DNA of 64,000 nucleotides from Poronia punctata. Lineage: Eukaryota; Ascomycota; Sordariomycetes; Xylariales; Xylariaceae. The notes under the pieces are model-generated. The model did no database searches. It was given only the letters and a program-made list of their open reading frames with translations, and had not been told where the DNA came from. This document shows, piece by piece, positions 1 to 12,911 of the stretch (the stretch's first letter is position 1; each line of letters begins with the position of its first letter). The position numbers and the translations under genes are program-made. The stretch spans positions 262,642 through 326,641 of the forward strand of contig MU401468.1 in NCBI GenBank assembly GCA_022579005.1. The letters are read 5' to 3'.

Positions 1-1073
1 ATGGAATCAGCGCGCAAAATCGAGCTCCAATCCCCAGAAGATCTCGCCTACCTAGTAGGAAACGTGAGACGCGCGGCGGCGGCGCGAATCGACGAGGCCT
101 TTCCCCCCGTGGACGATGAGACGGAAGATGAGCTACGGTCACGGATTGAGGAGCTTGTAGATGAGGTACGGGGTTTTTTTTTTCCCCCTCTTTAAATTTT
201 CTTTTTATCAAAGGAAGAGTTTGGTTTGGTTTGGTTTGGCTGGGTGGATAGGTGTGTGTGTGTGTGTGTGTTATATAAATGTTTTTTGCAACATGTATAA
301 ATCACATACGACCATAGGATCTGGAAAACGCGGGGTCCCGTCCGCTCCCCCATAGCTAAGCCGGATACCGCCAGATCAGTAGTTGGGTCGGTGACGACCA
401 GCGAATCCCTGGTGTTGTATGTTTTTTTTTTAATTTTCTGATCAACTTTTTTATTTTTTTATTTTTATTTTTCTTCATCGTTATTCTTTTTCGATGGATG
501 GGTATTTATTTGATTGCATTGATGAGACACAGGCATGGGATGAGAGAAACATAACACACGACTAACAACAACAAAATATAGTACATAACCAAAACCTTCA
601 GCCTAGCAGCTCCAAACCTAAGCATAAACGGGTTCCCCGTCGACCCCTCACAATTCCTATCCTCATCTTCGGCCACTATCGATCAGGAACCAGAAGAGGT
701 CTTCGAGCCCTTTGACGCGCGCAAACGTGCTCGCGTCGAGGCTCTCACCGCAGAGGAAGAGGATCTCCTCCGCGACATCGCGCAGCTGAAGAAGAGCGTC
801 CCGCGCGGTGTAGCCGGTGCCTGGGCAGAGGCTGCGCGGAAAGGCGTCAAGGACGACGAGGAGGCGCTCGAGAAGGTTAAAAATTCCGAGGTTGATAAAG
901 CCCAGCAGGGTGCCTTGTCGGATGTTGCGCCCCTGGATCGCCAGACAGAGGTCGAGGGTGGTTTCGAGGATGCTGTTCGCGGGCTGGGTCGGTTGAAGAA
1001 GGAGATGCCGGCTGTATTGGCTCGTATGGAGAGGGCGAGGAAGGCGGGTGAATATTATGTCGCGGAACGCTGA
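1..1073 (+). CDS. MIS14: Kinetochore protein Mis14/Nsl1 (MIS12 complex), 2 exons
   Basis: Subunit of the four-protein MIS12/Mtw1 kinetochore complex that links centromeric chromatin to the microtubule-binding outer kinetochore. Exons 1-165 and 582-1073 join in phase 0 and give 218 aa. The N-terminus (RKIELQSPEDLAYL, then NVRRAAA and EAFPPV) and the segment after the junction (TFSLAAPNLSINGFPV) match the fungal Mis14/Nsl1 family as I know it. The second half, about residues 95-218, is charged and probably coiled coil (RKRARVEAL, EEEDLLRDIAQLKKSVP, RLKKEMPAVLARMERARKAG). The intron (166-581) has a GTACGG donor, an ACTAAC branch site at 561-566 and an ATATAG acceptor. At 416 bp it is far longer than any other intron here because it contains a 5S rRNA gene on the same strand. 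The window starts on the ATG, so no promoter is visible. Family assignment is fairly secure; the exon junction is strongly supported. Confidence 0.85.
219..270. repeat. TTTGG pentamer run and (TG)n microsatellite in the MIS14 intron
   Basis: About four TTTGG units (219-239) are followed by a TG dinucleotide run (251-270). They lie inside the MIS14 intron just upstream of the 5S rRNA gene's TATA-like box. Confidence 0.8.
271..280 (+). promoter_or_regulatory. TATA-like element of the intronic 5S rRNA gene
   Basis: TTATATAAAT lies 24-33 bases upstream of the first base of the 5S gene. Fungal 5S genes are known to use an upstream TATA-like box near -30 in addition to internal control regions. 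The second 5S copy has a TATATATA at the same distance (51188-51195), which supports a functional role. Confidence 0.6.
304..422 (+). rRNA. 5S ribosomal RNA (copy 1, inside MIS14 intron)
   Basis: 119-nt 5S rRNA transcribed by RNA polymerase III. It starts ACATACGACCATAGG and ends GTTGTATGT, as in Neurospora-type 5S. Helix I pairs the first and last bases (ACATAC with GTATGT), helix II pairs positions 16-21 with 58-63, and the conserved internal block GTAGTTGGGTCGGTGAC is intact. A run of T (422-430) is the Pol III terminator. It sits wholly within the intron of MIS14, same strand, about 140 bp after the donor and 160 bp before the acceptor. It differs from copy 2 (51219-51337) at eight positions, seven of them in helices and all pairing-preserving. 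Confidence 0.95.
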
Positions 1074-1688
1074 AGACGAAACCAAACCTAGGTCCGTTCC
1101 GTCTATTGGGAGCCCGTTAAGCTCGTGATTGCAGGCGGGGCGTTCCAAGGTGGTCGGCTTCCAGTTCGTCTACCCCAATATCAACATATCCCTCGGTATT
1201 AATGATCCCCCTTCTTCCCACCTGTCCACACTTGCACTTCGTATCGCTTTATCTAGTTGTAAGGCCCTGGAAAAGAAAAGAACAAGTCGCATATCATTGA
1301 TTGTATGAGCGAATGCTGGGCCGTTTATTCTATTCAGGAGTGTCCTAGCCGAGTAAATCAAGGGGGTCCCAGTTATCGACCCATGATAGCTACATTCATC
1401 CTTCATGCCACAGGCCCCCAGGAGGATCAAGCTTGACCATTCGTATTTGCGCTCGTCTCCTACCAAACTCCTTCCGCATATTTTGTCTCCCGTCGATCTA
1501 TATCAATCGTATTTCTTCCCGCTTCCAGGGATAATTATTTCGAGCATAGAGACAGACTCAAGACTCCCGTTGTCAAAGTCATACGATCCATAACCGACCA
1601 ATAAGCTAGGGCCAGATTGCTAAGCCACTAGGTTAAGACATCTTGGGCTGTCCGTATTTGGTTCGCCTCGGAGGTCACGCTTGTGCAT
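1074..1688. other. Intergenic, MIS14 to SEC14-like (convergent 3' ends)
   Basis: 615 bp between two converging genes. I see no coding pattern or repeat here; it should hold both 3' UTRs. Confidence 0.5.
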
Positions 1689-2974
1689 CTATGCAGTAGC
1701 CGGGACTAGGGCCTCGGTGGTAGCAGTCTCGCCCTCCTCTTTCTCGGCTGTCGCCTCTTCGGCATCCTTCTCCCACCAGGCAGGCCGTCTCCACTCATCA
1801 TCTCGCCATGGGCCCGCATCGCTAAGCTCGCACCCGCCCTCGCATTGGCAGGAGCCACCAAACATGGCCGGCAGGTTCTCGGCGGGGATGTGCTTGAGGA
1901 GTTCATCCTTATAGTCGTAACCCAGAACTTGGATCTTGGAAACGGTAACGGGGTCGAGGATGTTCGACAGGATCCACCAGACACCTCGCTGGAATCTGGT
2001 GGTGTTGATCACGAACAGCTTGCCCAGACGCTCGGGGTAGTTGTCGCTGCTCATCTCGGAAGACTGGGAGAAGTACGGCATTATCTCGGTTCGGGAGAGC
2101 TTGACGTTCGCAACGTCTATGACGGTGCAGGATGTCTCTAGGAAATGGCCAGCCTTGCGCGAGCATGCAGGCAGACGAGGATCGGCCATCTTCTCGTACT
2201 CGACAGCCAGGTTCAACAGCATCTTATCGTTGGTGTAGCCAGCTTTGTTGAGTTCGTCAAGATTCACGCCGCCGAGGATCTCAAAGTAGCATGGTCTACC
2301 GTCCTATATGATATTTTAGTGTCTGAACTAGTTTTCACAACGGAAGAAAACCGGGCTATTTACCTTGTCGGTCTTGTGGTAGAACTGCTTGTAGTATTTT
2401 GAGAGGCCGGCCTTGAATGAACCATCCCTGTCCCAAGCCCGGACTTGCTCGTCTAGCTTTAGGGGCTCCTTGGGAGGGTTCTGCTGGGGATGATCGTCGA
2501 TAGACAAGAGGCGGTGCTCTTTCGCGCCGTATTCCCTAATGGTGAGCTTATTACGCCATGCTTCGGACTTGATGAACCTGTTTGTCACCGATGAGGTCAG
2601 GCTCGACGTGCGGTATTAAAGTAGGGTTAAAATGACGTTGGGTAGGTGCGAACATGTTCTTGGATGCATCGACGTCCCACTGCTTGGCGTCTCCTTTGCC
2701 CTTGCCACGGGCCCGGAGGAATCGGAGCTAATATTCATAAGAACGCTTCGTTAGTATTCTGTAGCTGGTACAAACATCCGAGATAAAAAAAAACGGGGTC
2801 CAGTACCAAGGTCAACGTGTCAAGACGGTCCTTATATCCTTCGCTCTCTAGCATCAGGCGCAGCTGGTGCACCTGAGCTTGTTGCAACGGGTTCAAATGG
2901 CCGGCATGTCCCTCGCGAGTGTCGACCGAGGTCGTAGGGTAATCATAGTTGTCGTACTTGGGATCCAACTCCAT
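1689..2974 (-). CDS. Sec14-like CRAL-TRIO phosphatidylinositol transfer protein, 4 exons
   Basis: Lipid-binding protein of the Sec14 superfamily, which moves or presents phosphatidylinositol and phosphatidylcholine and supports Golgi and phosphoinositide signalling. Exons on the minus strand: 2974-2807, 2727-2654, 2577-2364, 2303-1689, giving 356 aa. The CRAL-TRIO N domain has TLTLLRFLRARG; the lipid-binding domain has YYKQFYHKTDKDGRPCYFE, LAVEYEKMADPRLPACSRKAG, YPERLGKLFVIN, LDPVTVSKIQVLG and PAENLPAMFGGSC followed by CELSDAGPW. Introns are 79, 76 and 60 bp; the middle donor (CAT|GTTCGC) is weak but is the one that restores the family sequence NMFIKSEAWR. The C-terminus is an acidic, Glu/Thr-rich tail of about 30 residues. 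It is probably a paralogue and not the essential Sec14 itself: it has a Gly/Lys-rich insert (RGKGKGDAKQW) early in the CRAL-TRIO N domain. Confidence 0.87.
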
Positions 2975-4537
2975 TTTGAGGTTTCGGGTTTTGTCTTTGC
3001 GATCCGCTGGGTTCTGGAGGGGTTGAGGTCGGTGTGGAGAGCAGGGGAGGCAGGAGGGGTCAGCCGAAAAGAAGTTGGTGGCAGACAAGGGTGCAATCTG
3101 GACGTAAGAATAAATGCACTTGGCCTCTTCCTGAACAGGGTATCGTAGCCCGTCAACCCGAAATCTAAAAAGTGATGGATTGGAGGAGTTATCGGGAAAA
3201 GGTGCAATGGCGGAATACACGTCCTCTTTATTAGGTACTTGCTTTGTATAGGCTTTCAGGGGGCAGAGTCGTTATTGGCTACTGTTAGCTAGCTAATCCC
3301 CACGATTGCTACATCAGGGGGGTTGGAGAGAGCTATGCGGGACATCTACCGTTTTTATACAGTGCCACAATTCATCGCCGAGATATTTCGAATACACCGA
3401 CCTTCTTGTTAGTACACGTAATGTACGTGTAGGTACCTCATCAAGAAATTAAACGCGTCTCACTATTCCCTTGGCGCGGCTATGTAATTTATGTTTTGGC
3501 AGTCTGGGTGTTTGGTATGGTGAAGAATGATAATGTGGTACCTATATTAACTTTTACTGAGAAGCCCACATATGTAGGTACGTATGTCATGTCAGATGTA
3601 TGCACGTATTTTACTTACGAGTACAAATACGGATCTGATTTGTTGTCAAGGTCATACACTTCTAACTGCATTCTTGATTCATATACCGTTATATAACATC
3701 AGGATGCCTAGATCAAAGCAAAAGCTTGCCCGAAATAACCGGCCTGTATAAGATGTTTAAAGCTAGACCATTCGGAAACCGCGGTTGTAGGTACCTAGAA
3801 TCCTTGAAGTTGAGCTTTCAAACCTCATCGTCACACTGTACATGTCTTAGGCAAACAGCTAGATTACCACTGTGCATGTACCTACTTATGATATTAGCCG
3901 GTCCCCTGGCAAGGTTTACAACACCGCTAGTGACATTAATTGCAGGTGAGGGGCTGGCTAGGTCAATGTATCGATAAGGGATACCCAAAGTGATGTAGTG
4001 GAGTATCTCAGCTTGGGCAGATCGTCACGTAATAGACGGGTATAGGGGGACGGGGGACGGGGGACAGGTGACAGCTTCATCTTTAGTACTAAAAGATATC
4101 CCAGGATGAACCGCCTACGTGTATATGCTTCCGTTCATAGCAAGGAGAGACGGGCTGAGCATATGCAGCTTGAGCCCGCATGCAGAACTGAAAGTAGTAT
4201 TTACAGGTACCTTGCACCTAACTTGAAAGTCTGTGCAGATATATTGTCTAATAAAACTTAAAGAGGGTATCAACTTCCCTAATTCATCTTAGAAGTAATA
4301 GCAAACATTTCAGATAGGTATGGGTATTCGCACTCCAACAAAGTTTCAAACCATCCCTCGGCATATTAAACCGTCCACGGCCCGGACTACCTCTCTGATG
4401 AGGCTTACTGATTCTGATTACAGCTGGCTCGGGTTAGTCAACTGGCATCTGGGTTATTACGGATCGCCCCTTATTAATCTCTGTTAGGTACTGTCAAATT
4501 CAGGGGCTCTTATATTTCTTTTCCGCGCGTACAATTC
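2975..4537. other. Intergenic, no gene seen
   Basis: About 1.6 kb between the start of the Sec14-like gene and the stop of PAC10. It must contain the Sec14-like promoter. The reading frames here are short and lack recognisable motifs; GTAGGTAC-type short repeats recur. Confidence 0.5.
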
Positions 4538-5528
4538 TTAACCGTTGGGTTGGTCGTCGCCGTCCTTCGATCCCGTCCCTTTCCGATCCTCTTCGGCCTT
4601 CTCTTTTCGTTTCTGTACCACTTCCCAGTTGTAGACTCTGGCTATAGCTACCTCCATAGTCTAATGAAGCTCTATCAGTCGATATGTCGAGAGGATATCG
4701 GCTATTTGCACTTACAGTAATCTGTTCTCTTAGAAACTCGAGGTCTTCTTCGCAATTGGAATAGCTCTGCTTCGCGGCTGATAACTTGGTCTTGAGAAGC
4801 TGCTCAGCCTCGTCGAGGGGGTACGACAGCATCACATTGGCCTAGACAGTATATAGTCAGCCACTCATTCTAGTTGTTACTGCCGGTGGACGCCATATGG
4901 ACTCGGTATGACGTACGCCTAACCACAAATACACCTCCTCGGTTGGTGGTATCGACGCTTTGGCATAAAGTGTATCGTTGAGCTCAAAGGTTGTCTCTAT
5001 CGGCTCGGCGTCGCTCTGGGGTGTTTTGTTTCAGCATTTGTACTTCTGGTTGACGACGCGTATAATATACCGTCCTCGTCTGTAAGAACCGGACTGTGTC
5101 GAGAGTCTTCTGTATATCTGGCATCTTATCCTTGAGGCCCGCGATTCTCCGCTGTAGATTCAACTCCATGAATTGATATTTCCTGGCCGAACACGATTTC
5201 CTTGTTAACAGACAAGCTCCGTCCAGGGCCAGGACATTCCGCAGTGGTTTATGCGTTGGGCGTTGTGGTGGGATAATGGAGCGGGGGCGTACGATATCAT
5301 TTCCTGGAAGTTGCGCAATGTTGCCTCGACTTCGTGTCGCGACGAGACATAATCCTCAACCTTGTCGACGAAGGGCGCATACGGGATTCCACGGGGATTT
5401 GTGGCCGCGGCGGCTTTCCTTTGCTCGCGGGGTCATATGTCAGTCATGTTTCGAGATTTGAAGACGGAATACCAAGACGTAGTAGGCAAAACCTACTCGG
5501 CCGCCACCTCCCCAGACTTGTCGGACAT
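4538..5528 (-). CDS. PAC10: Prefoldin subunit 3 (Pac10/VBP1), 6 exons
   Basis: Alpha-type subunit of the hexameric prefoldin chaperone, which hands nascent actin and tubulin to the CCT chaperonin. Exons on the minus strand: 5528-5497, 5418-5293, 5182-5071, 5015-4917, 4841-4716, 4660-4538, giving 205 aa, close to the usual length. The spliced protein reads in family order: NPRGIPYAPFVDKVEDYV, NFQEMISKYQFMELNLQRR, LKDKMPDIQKTLDTVRFL (N-terminal coiled coil), ETTFELNDTLYAKASIPP and EEVYLWLGANVMLSYPLDEA (beta hairpin core), AAKQSYSNCEEDLEFLREQI and ARVYNWEV (C-terminal coiled coil), then an acidic/Lys tail. All five introns (78, 110, 55, 75, 55 bp) have GT and AG ends and keep phase. The first exon is only 32 nt. 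Confidence 0.95.
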
Positions 5529-6377
5529 GGCGAATAATTCTTCGGGGTTATTCTCCCCTAGTATGTTATAGAAAGACCCGGGTGATGCGTAGGGTACAGT
5601 AAAGGATTATCGTTGAAGAGGCCGAGAAATTACAGCACACGAGGTCGAAAATGTTGACCTCTAAATCGAGGGGCACTTTGTAACTGGAACTTTTGAAAGC
5701 GCTACCTTAAGCTTAATCGGGCCAGATACATGACTTCTCACCTGATTACGCGCTACTCATAAGTACTGTCATTCGTCCCTAGATATTAGTGCCCACCCCA
5801 CTCCGCACGTCGACGCCCAGCAGCAGCATGGCACTAAGGAAGTGACAGGGATTACGCCGTGTGGAGAAAGGTGTCGGGACGTGTACATTATTTCCCCGTA
5901 AGTTCCTGGGTACTAGTTCTACTGAGTACGGACGCGACTACTTCCTATACTCGTCCGAAAACACAGCACATTCTATTTTTCGGATTTCTATCAGCTAACG
6001 TACGTCTTATAAGACTTCTTATCGTGTTCCTTGACAGGAATGGCCGTTTCCTCACCGTTCCTCGACCCGATCACAGGAATATCCCTCCGTGTGTAACGAA
6101 CGTAAACGGTAAACCTCTTCAAGTCGAAAGATATCCGCCAATCTTGGCTACCTTCTTACAATGTCGTGACCACGGAGCTCGGGACATCATCATAGAGCTA
6201 ATTCAGTATAGTATTAATATTAGAGATACACATATCATCCATTATTTATAAATCATTGCTACCAATATCAAAACTTCTAGATTGGACATTCAGCCCAGGG
6301 GCCACCGTCATTCCTTGTAATAAGAGGTGCCCGGATTTCCAAGATTACGTCCATGGTTCATGACTCAAGGCCAACAC
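5529..6377. other. Intergenic, PAC10 promoter side
   Basis: 849 bp between the start of PAC10 and the stop of the beta-galactosidase gene, both on the minus strand. One plus-strand open frame (5859-6251, 130 aa) occurs here but shows no family motif and I do not call it. Confidence 0.45.
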
Positions 6378-9758
<3,381 letters not shown>

Positions 9759-10518
9759 CTACTGTCTGTGGTCAGAATGTCCTTACTGTCTCTTTTTCCC
9801 CGGTAGTCTTTATTGATAAAGTTAAAGATGTGGTTTTCATCCAAGTATCTACGTAGGTAGTTGCAATCGGTTATTCATACCCCGAGATAATCGGTAGTCT
9901 AGTCCTGTCATGTGGGTTTATCCAACCCCCGTAACCCCGCGCGGAGAAAGAAGAAGCTACCTACCTACCTAACCCACCTCCTCCCCCCCCCTTTACCGGG
10001 CCGGGAGGGTTGGGATCACTTTCACAGGTCCAGGTCCATTTTTAGGTTAAGTTAGGTAATCAGAATCAAACATGACCAATCTACCGGATACCTACTTACA
10101 TACCCCCTACCGGCAAACCAAACCAAGCAAACAAGGAAGCAAGGATCTTCCCGAATCATGTTAATCAAGGTCAGGTGGGAACGGAACGGAACGGAACTTT
10201 CGGACGAAAAAGAAAGAAACGACGGGGATACATACATACCTAGGCACTTACCTACCTACTTTACCTACCCGAACATGGCGGCCTATCAAGCAAACGGACA
10301 ATCAAACATCTCCCGGAAATTATTATCGTATGCACCACCTCGGAACTTCGGAATCTTTCTAAACACCCACATACATACATCCCTATCCTACCGTTGCCAT
10401 GTACGTACGTACATATCCCAAAAGGGAAATATCTAAATACCTATTTCTGCCCAGAGCACACGTACATGACATGACATACGCGCCAGGATCTCTTCTTCTT
10501 CATATGACGTCGGGCTCT

Positions 10519-10549
<31 letters not shown>

Positions 10550-10594
10550 CGGGGCGGGGGCGGGGGCGGGGGGGGGGGGGGGGGGGGGGGAGGG

Positions 10595-10646
<52 letters not shown>

Positions 10647-10731
10647 GGGGNNNNNNNNNNTCTTCTTCTGTTCCTTGTGGTTTTTGTCAACCCCCCCCCC
10701 CCCCCCCGCCCCACCCCCCCCCCCCCAACCC

Positions 10732-10765
<34 letters not shown>
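10519..10765. repeat. Poly-G tract, 10-N gap, poly-C tract
   Basis: Nearly pure G runs from about 10519 to 10650, ten N follow (10651-10660), then about 30 bases of normal sequence, then nearly pure C from about 10691 to 10765. The N run is an assembly gap of unknown true length. G and C tracts on the same strand could form a hairpin, but read-end artefacts joined at a gap would look the same. Confidence 0.9.
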
Positions 10766-10768
<3 letters not shown>

Positions 10769-10868
10769 TCCCCAAAAAGGCCCCCCAAAATCTGGTAGGA
10801 CAGCTACAATACTCATCCTTGCCCCCCTGGTCCGACTTTAAGCGCGATGATGATATAGGGAGTTTAGT

Positions 10869-10901
10869 TCAGGTTAGGTTAGGTTAGGTTAGGTTTAGGT
10901 T
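10869..10901 (+). repeat. Short TTAGG tandem repeat
   Basis: About four to five AGGTT units (10871-10893) followed by one AGGTTT variant and a last AGGTTA. The unit resembles, but is not, the fungal telomere repeat TTAGGG. Confidence 0.75.
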
Positions 10902-11976
10902 ACTTTTTTCTATTTTCGGGTGCAGGTGGTTGGTGTTGTTTCACATCTTTTTTCCTCCCGAACCACCGTGCCACCCCTGTGTCTGTGTGGATCCAGATCA
11001 TCAGTCGTGCTAGTTATTACGAGTAGATTCTTGGCATGTTCGCTAATGAGTAATCAGTAGCGCCGTCAACAACAACAAAAAGAATAAGAACAAGAAAACA
11101 AAAACAGGAAGAAGTAATATGGTGATGGTGGTTGTTTACTAACTTACTAACGTGTTATAGATTGAGGCATCTACCTAGTTGAGAATGTGCGTTGACCCGC
11201 GTATTGGACATATTTCCTGGTAAGGTATTTTACGAGTAGACGTAGTCGTAGAGGGTTGCTTGGTTAGCTTACATAACTCACTCATACGTGTAGGCAAGAT
11301 CATATATGAGTGCGACATTTACGCGTAGTATGTACCTACCTATGTGACTTACAATCTTGATTCAAGGCTTGTTAATATCTTATTCATTCATGGTGAAATG
11401 CTATTGTATTGATTATTCATGAAGATCTGGTCATGATTATGGCCATTACGAGTACACGTGGGATTCTTTCTAGAACACGTCTCAGATGGGTACATACCGA
11501 AGTTCCAAACATCAAACAACCGCGCCACGCGAGACAGACGGCCCTAAATATATCTACCCTGCATGCAGATAAAGATTATGAAACAGGTTTCAAAATAATA
11601 ATCGTCAAGTTATTTATATGAGTTGTTGTCTACGAGTATGGTCTATTTAATCGGGTTATAAGTCTTGGTTCTATGAGCCAGCCACAGCCACTCTGGGAGT
11701 TCTGTTCTGGGCTGAAAGTGGATATGGGAGAAGAAGCGCGCGCCAAAATCCATATACGTGTACATAGAAAAGAGATGCATCGTTGCGGCGTAGGGACCCA
11801 AATGGAGTCAACCACATGGGATACAATAGTTCCACGAGCCCCCCCCCCCCCCCCCCCATTACCAGAATGTCTTCCCAGAAAGCGCAGATCATCGCTATTA
11901 ATCCTCGTAGACGAAGAAAGTTACACAAAAGAAAAAAATTGGTGCAACCTACCTAACCTAGGTTAAGTAGGTAGCT

Positions 11977-12911
11977 ATGCTAACCACCGCCATATCTCTC
12001 GCCACATCATGTCTAACAGAGACGTGGTTGAGCACGCCGCCATCAGGAATTGGCCTGCCAGGTATCGTCCTCGGCAACCCTCACGATCCGAACTGCTGGC
12101 CGTATGACGATAAGAAACTGGCCACGACCTTCTCTCCCGCCATCTGTCCGTTCGGATATGCGAGTGCCTGCGACTCCGGTCCACACGCCCCGAGTGAGAC
12201 GGCATGGGCATGTTGTCCAGGGTGAGTCAAGTCATCAATTTCTAAGCCATTGTATAGGTATCGCATAACTAAATCCTTGTTCATAGAGGTTTCAGCTGCG
12301 ACGGCGGTATATGGCAATGTGTTCTTGACCCGAATCCAGGCGGATACAAGACTTATACGGTGACGGACCTCGACATTCTCGGAAATACCATCACCACACA
12401 GACGATAGCCACTGGAGGGTTGAACGCGCATTCCATCAAAGTTGCCTTTCATTCTTCCGATATTATGAACCAGGTGACTTCGATGACGACTTCGATGACT
12501 CGTTCGTCCACTGGCTCGTCCACGCGGGCAACTCAGGCTACGTCGTCGTCCCTTCCGCTGCAGACCGCCGACACAACATACGCCGCACAGGACTCGGATG
12601 ACTGGCCCAAGGAAGCATGGATAGCGATAGGAGCTGCTATGGCTCTGGCCATCATGGTTCTCCTTTCCGGCATTATATGCCTTGTGCGGAGACGGAAGAA
12701 AGCGCCCCCGCCGCCAACTCCGCCAAAGAACGACGCGGCGCATGTCCATGAACTCTCCAACACGCCATATATCGGCGAGATGGAAGGTAATTCCCGCTTC
12801 TTCGGGCAGGATGTTGCCAAGATGCCCCGACAGGATGGGATCAAGCCTAGAGCTTTTCCATATCCAACCCGGAAAGATGACGAGGTGGACGACCGGAAGA
12901 ACTGGATCTGA
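11977..12911 (+). CDS. Single-pass membrane protein with Cys-rich ectodomain and Ser/Thr stalk, 2 exons
   Basis: Exons 11977-12221 and 12287-12911 (65-bp intron, phase 2, junction giving CCPGGFSCDGG) encode 289 aa. The N-terminal ectodomain, about residues 1-115, has eight or more Cys and motifs such as LPGIVLGNPHDPNCWPY, YSP-like FSPAICPFGYASACD and WACCPGGFSCDGGIWQCV. A Ser/Thr-rich stalk (about 140-180) leads to one transmembrane helix (about 193-216, AIGAAMALAIMVLLSGIICLV), a stop-transfer RRRKK, and a Pro-rich cytosolic tail of about 70 residues. The layout resembles fungal surface sensors or Wsc/Mid2-like stalk proteins, but I see no WSC domain and assign no function. The N-terminus lacks a strong signal peptide, so an upstream exon is possible. 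The intron and the reading frame are well supported. Confidence 0.7.

Noticed and set aside
663..1148. 161-codon minus-strand frame opposite MIS14 exon 2
   Set aside because: It is the antisense shadow of the coding exon, whose plus-strand translation matches the Mis14 family.
5859..6251. 130-codon open frame between PAC10 and the beta-galactosidase gene
   Set aside because: No recognisable motif, no clear start context, and not extendable by splicing into anything familiar.
10399..10887. Long frames rich in Gly or Pro on both strands
   Set aside because: They are translations of the poly-G/poly-C tracts and run through the N gap.
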